Below, in pieces: positions 31,589 to 39,716 of a stretch of 50,632 nucleotides of DNA. Under the pieces are notes generated by a model. That model saw only the letters and a program-made list of their open reading frames with translations. It was not told the origin of the DNA and did no database searches. Within the stretch, counting starts at the first letter, position 1; every line of letters starts with the position of its first letter. Position numbers and translations under genes: made by a program. Source of the DNA: Coprococcus sp. (GTDB taxonomy: Bacteria; Bacillota; Clostridia; Lachnospirales; Lachnospiraceae); the NCBI GenBank assembly GCA_016297495.1, contig JAEDGN010000010.1, positions 1 to 50,632 on the forward strand, in the 5' to 3' direction.

Positions 31589-31630
31589 AAAAAGGGAACC
31601 CGGTCGCTCCAAAGACTGATTCCCTTTTTT
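31589..31630 (+). terminator. Bidirectional terminator after the ProX gene
   Basis: AAAAAGGGAA pairs with TTCCCTTTTT around a 21-nt loop; T-run on the plus strand and A-run for the minus-strand gene at 31634. Confidence 0.85.
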
Positions 31631-31633
31631 GTT

Positions 31634-31822
31634 TTACATCTGTTTGCGGACAATCCGGTATTCATCTCCCATTTGGAAATAAGGACAGTCATAATAACTG
31701 TCTGACATGAAACGACTCATCTCATCTTCATCCAGATCCACTTCACAGGTATAACATTCATAATCCTCATCATAGCTGTAATTCGCACAGATATCACAGC
31801 TGGAAACCATTTTTTTCTTCAT
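31634..31822 (-). CDS. Small cysteine-rich protein, probably DUF6472
   Basis: 62-aa acidic protein with CDIC (C9, C12), CYTC (C23, C26) and one further Cys in YYDCPYF, probably a zinc knuckle. The segment DLDEDEMSRFM and the end DEYRIVRKQM recall, from memory, the DUF6472 family of Lachnospiraceae; function unknown. GGGG lies about 6 nt before ATG 31822. It is divergent from the YitT leader region. Confidence 0.75.
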   Translation of the reverse strand: MKKKMVSSCDICANYSYDEDYECYTCEVDLDEDEMSRFMSDSYYDCPYFQMGDEYRIVRKQM

Positions 31823-31909
31823 TCTTTACCCCTTTTTTAAAAAATGATTTACTTTTTTCCCATTTTATTGTAAACTATTATCAATTATATGATCAAAGAA
31901 GGTTATTCC

Positions 31910-31975
31910 ATGCAAATACTAAACGCGCACATAGAACGGAATATTGCTTTTTATTCAGGGAGATGGACAATTTGA
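31910..31975 (+). CDS. Possible leader peptide of 21 aa upstream of yitT-like gene
   Basis: A short frame, MQILNAHIERNIAFYSGRWT plus I, begins at ATG 31910 with AAGAAGG about 7 nt upstream. Its stop codon (31973-31975) lies in the loop of a terminator-type hairpin (31958-31985). A ribosome finishing this peptide would therefore cover the hairpin, a geometry used in transcription attenuation. It has no run of one amino acid, so the signal is not obvious. Too short to prove as coding. Confidence 0.4.
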   Translation: MQILNAHIERNIAFYSGRWTI

Positions 31976-31992
31976 TTCATCTCCCTTTTCTA
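31958..31992 (+). terminator. Intrinsic terminator/attenuator hairpin before yitT-like gene
   Basis: GGGAGATG pairs with CATCTCCC around a 12-nt loop and is followed directly by TTTTCTATTTTA. It stands 37 nt before the coding start of the downstream gene and 46 nt after the leader-peptide ATG, so it would act as a conditional stop. A weak promoter, TTTACT-17-TAAACT (31848-31876), precedes the leader. Confidence 0.7.
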
Positions 31993-32021
31993 TTTTATCA
32001 CGTTAAAGGAGTGTTTCTGCA

Positions 32022-32864
32022 ATGAAAAAATTTATTCTCATCACATTTGGCAATTTGCTTTACACCTTTGCCGTCGTTTTTTTCATTCTTCCAAACAGTC
32101 TGATGACCGGCGGCACCACCGGACTGGCTTTATTTTTCCAGCATTTATTTGGAATACCCATCACTGTCTTTGCCTACATTTTTAACATCACCATGTTTCT
32201 CCTCGGGGCATGGATTCTCGGCAAAGCTTTTGCTCTGACTACCATTTTAAGCACCTTTGAATATCCGCTGTTTCTTGGACTGCTGCAGCTATTGGCCGGA
32301 TATATCGGCCCGCTGACCAATGACCTCATGTTATCAACCATTTTTGCCGGCACAGGCATCGGTATCGGCATTGGACTGGTCGTTCAGGCCGGTGCTTCTA
32401 CCGGAGGTATGGATATCCCGCCTCTGATCCTGCAGAAAAAGACCGGTATTCCTGTATCCGTCAGCCTTTATGTATTTGATTTTTCCATTCTGCTGCTGCA
32501 GATTTTTACTTCCGACAGAGAGAAGCTGCTCTATGGCATTCTGCTCGTTCTGCTGTATACGATTATTCTGGACAGAGTACTGATCAACGGCAAACGCCAG
32601 ATTCAGCTGAAAATCATCAGTCCCGAATACGAGACCATTAACCGTAGAATCCAGACCGAACTGGACCGCGGCACAACATTGCTTTCTATTCACGGAGGCT
32701 ACAGTGGACAGCCTTCTCAGGCGGTGCTGACTGTTGTATCCCCCCGTGAACTTTTCAGATTGCAGGAGCTGGTTCGCAGTATAGATCCTACCGCTTTTAT
32801 CACCATCAATGAAGTACGCGAAGTACGCGGCCGTGGCTTCTCTCTGCAAAAAGACTATCATTAA
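32022..32864 (+). CDS. YitT-family membrane protein (DUF161/DUF2179)
   Basis: 280 aa. Five to six hydrophobic segments in the N-terminal 190 residues, starting FILITFGNLLYTFAVVFFIL and including the conserved NSLMTGGTTGLALFF and QAGASTGGMDI glycine-rich motifs; then a cytosolic DUF2179 domain (KRQIQLKIISPEYETINRRI, LDRGTTLLSIHGGYSG, TFITINEVREV-like AFITINEVREVRGRG). The transported substrate of this family is unknown. AAAGGAG is 14 nt before the ATG, slightly long. The gene ends 2 bp from the convergent pseudogene and no terminator is seen between them. Confidence 0.88.
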   Translation: MKKFILITFGNLLYTFAVVFFILPNSLMTGGTTGLALFFQHLFGIPITVFAYIFNITMFLLGAWILGKAFALTTILSTFEYPLFLGLLQLLAGYIGPLTNDLMLSTIFAGTGIGIGIGLVVQAGASTGGMDIPPLILQKKTGIPVSVSLYVFDFSILLLQIFTSDREKLLYGILLVLLYTIILDRVLINGKRQIQLKIISPEYETINRRIQTELDRGTTLLSIHGGYSGQPSQAVLTVVSPRELFRLQELVRSIDPTAFITINEVREVRGRGFSLQKDYH

Positions 32865-32866
32865 TA

Positions 32867-33292
32867 TTATTTAACGCCTGTACGGGTGCCTGCCTTCAGG
32901 GCACCCTTATCACAGCGGTTGCCCCATGAATCAATCAGCATGTCATCCCTGTAAACACAGATAATCTCACAATTATTCGGACATCTTCCACAGTTGATTT
33001 CCCTCGTTTTAAATACCATATCTTCAACAGAAAAATCAAATACCTTTCTGGCATTGCCTTTCCCCGCCAAAATGGCGATACCGAGAGCCCCCATCAAATG
33101 TCCATTATCATCCACAATAATATCACAGCCAAGTGCTTTTCGGAATGCTTCCACAACACCTATATTTTTGCTGACACCGCCCTGAAATACAACAGGCGCA
33201 GCTATCTTTTTGCCTTTACCCACATTATTCAGATAATTATTGACAACGGCGCGGCAAAGCCCGGCAATGATATCCTCCTTTAATCTCTGTTT
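32867..33292 (-). pseudogene. 3' remnant of a BadF-type acyl-CoA dehydratase activase gene
   Basis: The reading frame begins abruptly with LKEDIIAGLCRAVVNNYLNN, a segment that normally lies about two-thirds into BadF/HgdC ATPases, and continues with PVVFQGGVSKNIGVVEAF and MGALGIAILA, the C-terminal ASKHA signature. A cysteine-rich appendix follows (CGRCPNNCEI, GNRCDKG), as known from larger activase proteins. The N-terminal ATP-binding part (DxGSxxT motif) and the [4Fe-4S] ligand region are missing. The remnant has no RBS; it is joined out of frame to the truncated gene upstream, indicating a deletion across two genes. Confidence 0.8.
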
Positions 33293-33636
33293 TTGCCGGT
33301 GGTATACTCCGCCAGGTTAATCATCTCGAAATCATAACCCATATCTCTGATGATCTGCTCCTGAAGCTCCCCATAATACCCCAGACGACAGAGACCCATG
33401 GTCATGACAAGGGTATCCGCACCGGCCTCCAAAGCATCGATCATACTGCCCAGTGTACTTTTAAAAGGCGCACACACATAATCAGGACTGTATCTGGAAC
33501 CGATCTCCATGGTCCTTCTGGTCATCTTCGGAGGCATAATAAACTGAGCATCCAGACCGCATTCTACAAAATAACGGATGACACTGTTGTAATTTCCTAC
33601 CATGGGAAATGAAACCTTTTTCTTGCCAATATCCAT
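33280..33636 (-). pseudogene. 5' remnant of a 2-hydroxyacyl-CoA dehydratase-like gene (CoA protein activase)
   Basis: 118 aa starting at ATG 33636, which overlaps the stop of the previous gene (TAATG). The sequence KVSFPMVGNYNSVIRYFVEC, YSPDYVCAPFKSTLGSMIDA and GLCRLGYYGELQEQI is the N-terminal third of HgdB/DUF2229-type proteins (usually about 350-370 aa). After EYTTGKNRD the homology ends at a stop codon, and the activase C-terminal sequence starts in the next frame. The rest of the gene appears deleted. If translated it would lack most of its substrate-binding domain. Confidence 0.8.
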
Positions 33637-34587
33637 TACAATTCACCTCTCTTCAGCTTCAGTATATCTGTAAAACTTTCAAGTCTTGTCTCCAATCCCG
33701 CTGTTCCATCCTGATTATCCAGGACAATATTCAGAATCGGGATACCGGTAAATTTACGGATAATCATCTCATTGACCATGGAATCCGGCCCGCAAGGAAA
33801 AGCACTGAGTAATATAATGCCGTCGATTTTATCCTTATGCATCTGAATACTTCCCACCAGTTCCCGGCTGAATTCCCATTTCAGCGTCGCAGACACTTTT
33901 ACACTCTGCTTCAGAGCTTCCCTGCGGTCCACCACATCAGCGCGAATGGCCGTCACCCCCATCTCTTTCAGATAAGCCTTTACCGGAAGACCAATGTATT
34001 CCTCCTCCAGTACATAGCTGTGGGCCGCCACCAGAACTTTGATACCATCCTCTTTATACAGGGCCTCCTCCGACTCTCTGTTTCCAATCTTCCGATTCTG
34101 CCTTCTTGGCTTTCCTGTAAGCTTTCAGGACCGTTTTTCTGTCATATCCCAATGCTGTACCCAGATCTTCAAAACTTTTTTCCTCATCAATCTTCTGCAG
34201 TACATCCACATTATAAGCTATGAACTTCTGGCTGGTATCCCTGAACACATTACATACCAGGTCATACAACGACTCAAACTTCGTACACATATTCCGGTGC
34301 AGACCAAAATTACTGATACGGGGTACAAGAATATAATCACATTTTCCGATCAGCGACTGGATATGTCCCAGATAAATCTTCGTAGAAAGACATGCTTCAT
34401 CAATGGCCAGAGCAACCCCCTCCTGGATCATGGCCTTATTGGTCGGTCTGCTGACAATGCCTTTCATACCCAATGCCGAAAAGAAAGTCTTCCACAAAAC
34501 CTCATAGCGCTCATACAGCATTGCCCGCGGCAATCCGATCACCGGAGCCTTGATACTGATGGCTGCCGTACTGTTCTTTTCCTTCAT
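33636..34587 (-). pseudogene. Acyl-CoA dehydratase activase-related gene (DUF2229), frameshifted
   Basis: Two frames together give a protein of about 317 aa. The first frame (34587-34054) reads IGLPRAMLYERYEVLWKTFF, DEACLSTKIYLGHIQSLIGK and stops after DWKQRVGGGPV. The second (readable from about 34080, ending 33636) continues RESEEALYKEDGIKVLVAAH and ends FTDILKLKRGEL. The shift falls at an (AG)3 run on the minus strand (plus-strand CTCTCT, 34074-34079): a fourth AG would restore one frame, WKQRESEEAL. Slippage at this run is the simplest cause. Families of this kind support ATP-driven reduction of 2-hydroxyacyl-CoA dehydratases or related proteins. The two broken genes downstream support decay rather than programmed shifting. 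Confidence 0.8.
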
Positions 34588-34638
34588 TCTTTCATTCCTT
34601 CTTTTTCAGATTTAACAGATTTTTAAATATCATAGTAA

Positions 34639-34667
34639 AGTATGCAAATTTATGCCTTTTCTGTCAA
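34639..34667 (-). promoter_or_regulatory. Promoter of the activase-related locus
   Basis: On the minus strand TTGACA (34667-34662), 17 nt, CATACT (34644-34639), about 50 nt before ATG 34587. The promoter looks intact although the genes are broken. Confidence 0.75.
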
Positions 34668-34691
34668 CATACGATTTTTCAAAAATGTCGC

Positions 34692-34730
34692 AAAAAGCCC
34701 CTTTGAAAAACAATGATTTCAAAGGGGCTT
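34692..34730 (-). terminator. Terminator after the ArgB-like gene
   Basis: On the minus strand AAGCCCCTTTGAAA pairs with the TTTCAAAGGGGCTT side and is followed by TTTTTGCG. Strong GC stem plus T-run, 6 nt after the gene's stop codon. Confidence 0.88.
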
Positions 34731-34735
34731 ATAGA

Positions 34736-35470
34736 TTATTTTATTTTTCTTCTCTTCAGTTCATGCGGATAATAATGCTCACGATCCGGCATAATCACCG
34801 TTCCGACTCCAATAATACTGAAAATCTCCACAAGAATGGAATGGGCCATCCTGGATCCAAGGATATGTATTCTCGGCACTCCCTGTTCGATCATTTGAAG
34901 GGCATAGGTCGTCTTTTGAAGTAATCTCCCTTCAAACCGTCCCTCATCCTTCATCTTCTTCACTTCATCATAAGTCATCTGAGAGATAATCTGTCCCCCT
35001 GCATCCCGGATGCCTTCTTCCCTGCCGAGGAAAAGTACCTTCTCCGCACCCATTGCAACTGCAATTGTCTGAGCAGCCTCCTCAGGCAGTATCGGTGTAT
35101 CTTCATTGTCAATATCATTTGGCGTAATAACAGGAATATAGTCATTGTCCAGGGTCATATGCAGGGTCTGCAGATCAATACCGCAGATACCGACAGCCTT
35201 GACGCCACAAAACTCAATCATCTTGGCAATACGCTTATTCTCACGGAATTTGTCATGACCCATCTTCGTGTCATGAACGACAATAGGCTTCATGCCGATG
35301 GATTTCAGAAGAGCGATATCACGCATGACCTCCTGTTCCTCTTCATCCGTCAAAATATTGCTGCATCCAAAACTGACAATGATGATCTTCTGATTGAAAT
35401 CCCTGATATATGGCAGAGAATCAATGAGTATCTGTGCTTTGTCTTCTATGGTATAATAATTTTTGTTCAT
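34736..35470 (-). CDS. Amino-acid-kinase-fold protein related to acetylglutamate kinase, active site altered
   Basis: 244 aa. The frame of an ArgB-like protein is clear: N-terminal KAQILIDSLPYIRDF and C-terminal SILVEIFSIIGVGTVIM match the start and the end-of-core LxxEIFxxxGxGTxI of acetylglutamate kinases. However, the strand-1 phosphate-binding KYGGNAM position reads SFGCSNIL (33-40), and the HGGGP loop reads VHDTKMG (65-71). Catalysis of N-acetylglutamate phosphorylation is therefore doubtful; it may be a sensor, a regulator or act on another substrate. Not in an arginine operon: flanked by aroA and decayed genes, alone behind its own promoter (35517-35546) and terminator. ATG 35470 has AGAGG about 7 nt upstream. 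Confidence 0.8.
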   Translation of the reverse strand: MNKNYYTIEDKAQILIDSLPYIRDFNQKIIIVSFGCSNILTDEEEQEVMRDIALLKSIGMKPIVVHDTKMGHDKFRENKRIAKMIEFCGVKAVGICGIDLQTLHMTLDNDYIPVITPNDIDNEDTPILPEEAAQTIAVAMGAEKVLFLGREEGIRDAGGQIISQMTYDEVKKMKDEGRFEGRLLQKTTYALQMIEQGVPRIHILGSRMAHSILVEIFSIIGVGTVIMPDREHYYPHELKRRKIK

Positions 35471-35516
35471 GATTATCCTCTTTTCCATTAACGCAAAGAA
35501 TTTACAGTGTTATCAC

Positions 35517-35546
35517 ATTATATACCCAACCTGACATGAATTGCAA
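35517..35546 (-). promoter_or_regulatory. Promoter of the ArgB-like gene
   Basis: On the minus strand TTGCAA (35546-35541), 18-nt spacer, TATAAT (35522-35517), 47 nt before ATG 35470. Confidence 0.78.
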
Positions 35547-35631
35547 TCATTATTTATGCCTGTCAGATATGGCAACAAATCTTCGAATATGATAAACTAT
35601 TTTTAATCTTACTTTGTCACAGGAGGTTTTT

Positions 35632-36945
35632 ATGGAAACTTATGCTGTTAAACCCATTTTTTATCATAGAGAGAAGCCCTTCAACCTGACCATCGAAGCA
35701 CCTGGTTCCAAGAGCATGACTAACCGCGCTCTGATGCTTGCCGCACTGTCTGATGGAGAAACACTGTTGAATGGTGCTCTGTTCAGCGATGACTCACGGC
35801 ATTTCCTGCAATGTCTGATGGATCTCGGTTTTGATGTACATATGAACGAAGAAGCACATTCCGTACGGGTTATGGGGCTTGGCGGCTCTATTCCGAAGAA
35901 AACCGCTTCCATCAACGTTGGAAGTGCCGGCACTGCTGCCCGTTTCCTGACGGCCATGCTTGGCTGTGCCAGGGGCACTTATCATCTGGATGCTTCAGAG
36001 CAAATGAAAAAAAGGCCCATGGCCCCGCTTTTGAAGACCCTGACCGAACTTGGATGTATCATTACATTCGATGAGAAACCGGGCTTTTTCCCTTTCACTA
36101 TTGAGTCTCAGGGCATTACCGCCGCTGAAGCTACTGTTGATATCGGAGACAGCAGCCAGTTTTTAAGTGCTCTTCTCATGTCTTCCGTCATGATCGATCA
36201 CGACTTTACAATTCACATCACAGGCACGCATGGACTATCCTACATCCAGATGACAACCCGAATGATGCAGCAGTTTGGTGCCGGCGTCTCCGACCTTGGC
36301 AATGGCACCTGGTGCATTCCTGGCAGCAGCTGCTATCGGGCATGTACCTACCAGATCGAACCGGATGTATCTGCTGCTGCCTATTTTTATGGCATGGCCG
36401 CATTATCCGGAGGATCTGTTCTTGTCCGTCATGTCCACTTCGATTCTCTGCAGGGAGACGTAGCCCTGCTCCATGCTTTCGAAGACATGAACTGCCGGTC
36501 AGCAGACACACCGGAGGGCATTTTGCTTTCCGGACCTGCAGACGGCCATTTAAAAGGGATTGACATCGACATGGGCAGTTTCTCAGATCAGGCCCTGACT
36601 CTGGCCGCCATTGCACCCTTTGCTGAAGATCCGACATACATTCGCAATGTGGGGCATATCCGCCTTCAGGAAAGTGACAGAATGGCATCCATCATCCATA
36701 ATCTGACTCTCATGGGCATTCATGCCGAGATCCGGGATAATGATATACTGATTGAACCCGGCCATCCCCGGCCTGCACTCATTGAAACCTATGAAGATCA
36801 TCGGGTAGCCATGGCCTTTTCTCTTACAGGGCTTCGTGTTCCGGGTATTGTCATCAGCAACCCTTTATGCTGCAAAAAAACCTTTGAAAATTATTTTGAA
36901 GTACTGGATGCTATCTGTGCTGCCAGCTATCCACAGGCTGAATAG
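35632..36945 (+). CDS. aroA: 3-phosphoshikimate 1-carboxyvinyltransferase (EPSP synthase)
   Basis: Condenses shikimate 3-phosphate with phosphoenolpyruvate in the chorismate pathway. 437 aa. Active-site sequences in order: APGSKSMTNRALMLAAL near residue 24, VGSAGTAARFLTAMLG (the common NAGT has S here, GSAGT), MKKRPMAPLLKTL, DSSQFLSALLM, RLQESDRMASI, YEDHRVAMAF, and SNPLCCKKTFENYFEVL at the end. AGGAGG is 5 nt before ATG 35632; the upstream in-frame start at 35614 lacks an RBS. No other aro gene is in the window; the gene is alone and convergent with glmS. Confidence 0.95.
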   Translation: METYAVKPIFYHREKPFNLTIEAPGSKSMTNRALMLAALSDGETLLNGALFSDDSRHFLQCLMDLGFDVHMNEEAHSVRVMGLGGSIPKKTASINVGSAGTAARFLTAMLGCARGTYHLDASEQMKKRPMAPLLKTLTELGCIITFDEKPGFFPFTIESQGITAAEATVDIGDSSQFLSALLMSSVMIDHDFTIHITGTHGLSYIQMTTRMMQQFGAGVSDLGNGTWCIPGSSCYRACTYQIEPDVSAAAYFYGMAALSGGSVLVRHVHFDSLQGDVALLHAFEDMNCRSADTPEGILLSGPADGHLKGIDIDMGSFSDQALTLAAIAPFAEDPTYIRNVGHIRLQESDRMASIIHNLTLMGIHAEIRDNDILIEPGHPRPALIETYEDHRVAMAFSLTGLRVPGIVISNPLCCKKTFENYFEVLDAICAASYPQAE

Positions 36946-36964
36946 TTCAGCACTTACATCAGCA

Positions 36965-37014
36965 AAAAAAGAGAACGGCCTGCATCAGGAGTTCAATACT
37001 TCCCGATACAGGCC
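36965..37014 (-). terminator. Terminator of glmS
   Basis: On the minus strand GGCCTG / CAGGCC with inner ATC / GAT pairing, followed by GTTCTCTTTTTTT. It lies about 65 nt after the glmS stop and can also slow plus-strand transcription from aroA. Confidence 0.75.
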
Positions 37015-37078
37015 GCCGTCACTTGACAATTCTGCAGATTTCCATGTTTTCTGTCTGTTTTTTAATTTTCAATACATC

Positions 37079-38899
37079 TTATTCAACTGTTACAACTTTT
37101 GCCAGATTTCTTGGTTTATCGACATCAAGACCTCTGTCCATGGATACATAATAAGCCAGCAGCTGAAGTGCGGCCGATGCAGGGAACGGCATCATCCCAT
37201 CTGCCATGGCAGGCAGCATAAATACGTGATCATAATCTTCCTGATTCAGCTTAATCCCGTCTTTAACCAGCAGTACAACACTGGCTCCCCTTGACTGTAC
37301 TTCCCTGATATTGGATAATTCTTTGTCACGGATTCTTTCCTGGGTCACGAGGGCAACCACCGGCGTTTTTTCCGTAATCAGAGCAATCGTTCCGTGTTTA
37401 AGCTCACCGGAGGCATAGGCTTCCGTATGTATATAGGAAATCTCCTTCAGCTTCAGTGCGCCTTCCAACAGAATAGAATAATCCAGTCCACGTCCAATCA
37501 TAAACGCATCCTTGGCCTCCAACAATCCCCTGGCAATATGATGGATTTCTTCCCGTCTGTCCAGCACCTTCTGCATAGCTTCCGGTGCCTGCACCAGCCC
37601 ATTTACAAAAGTCTTCTCAGCCGCTTCATCAAACACGCCCCTTACAACAGCCATACGTCCAACCAGCACAAACAGTGCTGCCAGCTGTGTTGTATATGCC
37701 TTTGTACTGGCTACCGCAATCTCAGGTCCGGCTGCCGTATACATCACATAATCACTCTCACGGGCGATAGATGATCCCTTAACATTGATGACTGCAATAC
37801 TTTTCGCACCCTGACGTCTTGCATACTTCAGAGCCTCCAGTGTATCAATCGTCTCTCCGGACTGTGATATAGCCAGAACCAGCGTCTTTTCATCAATGAC
37901 CGGATCCATATACATAAATTCTGATGCATACTCCACATCCATAGGCATACGAAGTATAGAACGTACCATATTCTGGGCTACCAGGCCGGCATGCATAGCT
38001 GTACCGCAGGCAACTACACAGATACGTTCACATGCTTTTAATACCTCATCAGGCACGCCGTCGGCCTCAAGAGACAAATGACCATCCACAAGCCGGGATG
38101 ACAGTGTCTTCTCAATAACTTCCGGCTGTTCCATAATTTCCTTTTCCATGTAAAAAGGATACTGCCCCTTACCGTCTCTTGTTGTATCCCAGTCGATCTC
38201 GAGGAATTCCGGCTCACAAAGCCGGTCTTCCATATCATAAATCTGAATGGCATCCTGATGCAGTTCCACAACATGATACTCCGGTACAACCAGATATCGG
38301 TCTGCCTGCCCGCCAAGGGCTGCCACATCGGAAGCCAGCATCGTTCCGTTTTTATGATAGGCTGCAACAATCGGACTGACATTGCGGATGGCGAAAATTA
38401 CATTCGGTATATCTTCAAAAATTACAACCAGTGCAAAAGTTCCCTTGAGCCATTTGACCGTCTCAACCAGTGCCTGATGCGGATCGCCTGTATAAAAATG
38501 ATTCAGTAAAGCAGCCACAACCTCTGTATCCGTCTCAGACACAAGTTGATCTGCCAAACCAAAATGATCCTTCAGTGCCTCATAATTCTCGATAATACCA
38601 TTATGAACCAGTGTTATCCGTCCAACCCTGTGCGGATGGGCATTCTCGTCACATACACCACCATGCGTAGCCCAACGCGTATGTCCGATACCACATCTTC
38701 CCGACACCAGATTCTGGCACCACACATTACGGAGATCACTCACCCTTCCGGCACATTTACGCACCTGTATCTGACCGGTCAGATCATCCATAATAGCCAT
38801 TCCGGCGCTGTCATAACCACGATACTCCAACAGTTCCAACGCATCCAGAATCTGCTTTTCAACATTTTGCTTTCCTGTATAACCAACTATTCCACACAT
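37079..38899 (-). CDS. glmS: Glutamine-fructose-6-phosphate aminotransferase
   Basis: Makes glucosamine 6-phosphate from fructose 6-phosphate and glutamine, the first step to UDP-GlcNAc and peptidoglycan. 606 aa: N-terminal nucleophile amidotransferase with Cys2 (MCGIVGYTG), RWATHGG; two SIS sugar-isomerase domains with VACGTAMHAGLVAQN and LAISQSGETIDTLEAL; C-terminal KPRNLAKVVTVE. GAGGAAAA precedes the ATG. It is controlled by a glmS ribozyme in its 5' UTR and lies downstream of wall-ligase and spoVA genes. Confidence 0.98.
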   Translation of the reverse strand: MCGIVGYTGKQNVEKQILDALELLEYRGYDSAGMAIMDDLTGQIQVRKCAGRVSDLRNVWCQNLVSGRCGIGHTRWATHGGVCDENAHPHRVGRITLVHNGIIENYEALKDHFGLADQLVSETDTEVVAALLNHFYTGDPHQALVETVKWLKGTFALVVIFEDIPNVIFAIRNVSPIVAAYHKNGTMLASDVAALGGQADRYLVVPEYHVVELHQDAIQIYDMEDRLCEPEFLEIDWDTTRDGKGQYPFYMEKEIMEQPEVIEKTLSSRLVDGHLSLEADGVPDEVLKACERICVVACGTAMHAGLVAQNMVRSILRMPMDVEYASEFMYMDPVIDEKTLVLAISQSGETIDTLEALKYARRQGAKSIAVINVKGSSIARESDYVMYTAAGPEIAVASTKAYTTQLAALFVLVGRMAVVRGVFDEAAEKTFVNGLVQAPEAMQKVLDRREEIHHIARGLLEAKDAFMIGRGLDYSILLEGALKLKEISYIHTEAYASGELKHGTIALITEKTPVVALVTQERIRDKELSNIREVQSRGASVVLLVKDGIKLNQEDYDHVFMLPAMADGMMPFPASAALQLLAYYVSMDRGLDVDKPRNLAKVVTVE

Positions 38900-38977
38900 A
38901 ATTTTTCCTCACTCATCTATATAATAATATGATAGTCAATGTCTAACAATCTTATCTTCTCCCGCTATATTGTATTT

Positions 38978-39101
38978 GTTTTGCAGTTACCCGCATATTT
39001 GCCAATATATCTCGCACCGGGATGTACGAAAGGGCATCCGCCGAATTTTCGATAACCCTTCTCCTCGTTAACCGAAAGCATTGCTTCCGGTGCATGGCGC
39101 T
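38978..39101 (-). ncRNA. glmS ribozyme-riboswitch
   Basis: Self-cleaving RNA activated by glucosamine 6-phosphate; cleavage leads to decay of glmS mRNA. On the minus strand the conserved parts follow in order: AGCGCC (39101-39096; cleavage between A39101 and G39100), a P2/P2a stem with CCGGAAGC / GCTTTCGG, the core TTAACGAGGAGAAGGGTTAT, CGAAAATTCGGCGGATGCCC, and ATCCCGGTGC, which re-pairs with GCACCGG of P2 to give the double pseudoknot. P3/P4-like stems extend to about 38978. Boundaries at the 3' end are approximate. Confidence 0.95.
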
Positions 39102-39152
39102 TGAAGAAAAATCATGGTGAATCCACAGATTCAATTGTCAATGTACTTCTGT

Positions 39153-39181
39153 ATACTATACCAACTGCCCCCGTTTGTCAA
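39153..39181 (-). promoter_or_regulatory. Promoter of glmS
   Basis: On the minus strand TTGACA (39181-39176), 17 nt, TAGTAT (39158-39153); a TATAGT with 15-nt spacing overlaps. It lies between the spoVAC stop and the ribozyme, about 50 nt before the cleavage site. Confidence 0.72.
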
Positions 39182-39213
39182 GCTGCAGCAGCAGCCTTTC
39201 TGTATCTGATCAG

Positions 39214-39690
39214 CTACCACACGAATTGCACTAACCAGTACAGGAAACCGAGTATCCAGCTTGTGATAATACCATAAAGAATGACGGGACCGGCAATGGT
39301 GAATATTTTACATCCTATACCGAAAACTTCTCCTTCTGATTTAAACTCCAGAGCACAGGAGGCCACTGAATTGGCAAAGCCGGTAATCGGCACAAGATAA
39401 CCGGCACCGGCAAATTTTGTAATAGGATTTACCAGATTGAAGCAGGTCAGAACGACACTGATCAGGACAAGGGTCAATGTTGTATATCCTGAGACGATCT
39501 CCTTCGCAAATCCCAGTCGGATGTACAGATCATAAAAACCCTGTCCGATCATACAGATGATTCCGCCGCTGACAAATGCTTTTATCATATTCAGCCAGCA
39601 ATTATGAGTCGGTGTTACCCGTTTAACATAGTCGTTATATAATTTGTCATGTTCCTTTTTTAACGCTTCCTTTTTAGTTTTAATCTGCAT
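39214..39690 (-). CDS. spoVAC: Stage V sporulation protein AC
   Basis: 158-aa membrane protein of the SpoVA channel that takes dipicolinic acid into the forespore. After a basic N-terminus (KKEALKKEHDKLYNDYVKRV) come four to five hydrophobic segments; the conserved NPITKFAGAGYLVPITGFAN and GEVFGIGCKIFTIAGPVI are SpoVAC hallmarks. ATG 39690 has AAAGGAG 8 nt upstream; the frame open to 39984 runs through spoVAB in another frame and is rejected. It follows spoVAB by 26 nt. spoVAD and spoVAE, which normally follow, are not here. Confidence 0.94.
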   Translation of the reverse strand: MQIKTKKEALKKEHDKLYNDYVKRVTPTHNCWLNMIKAFVSGGIICMIGQGFYDLYIRLGFAKEIVSGYTTLTLVLISVVLTCFNLVNPITKFAGAGYLVPITGFANSVASCALEFKSEGEVFGIGCKIFTIAGPVILYGIITSWILGFLYWLVQFVW

Positions 39691-39716
39691 ATTCCGACTC
39701 CTTTTATTGATGTTTT

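Noticed and set aside
33636..34031. The 131-aa frame starting VAAHSYVLEE as an independent gene
   Set aside because: The sequence is the second half of the DUF2229 protein and has no RBS; homology continues upstream across the frameshift.
36218..36688. A 156-aa minus-strand frame over aroA
   Set aside because: Cys/Arg-rich shadow of a clear EPSP synthase; no RBS.
38952..39134. A 60-aa frame upstream of glmS
   Set aside because: It covers the glmS ribozyme, whose conserved RNA core explains the sequence.
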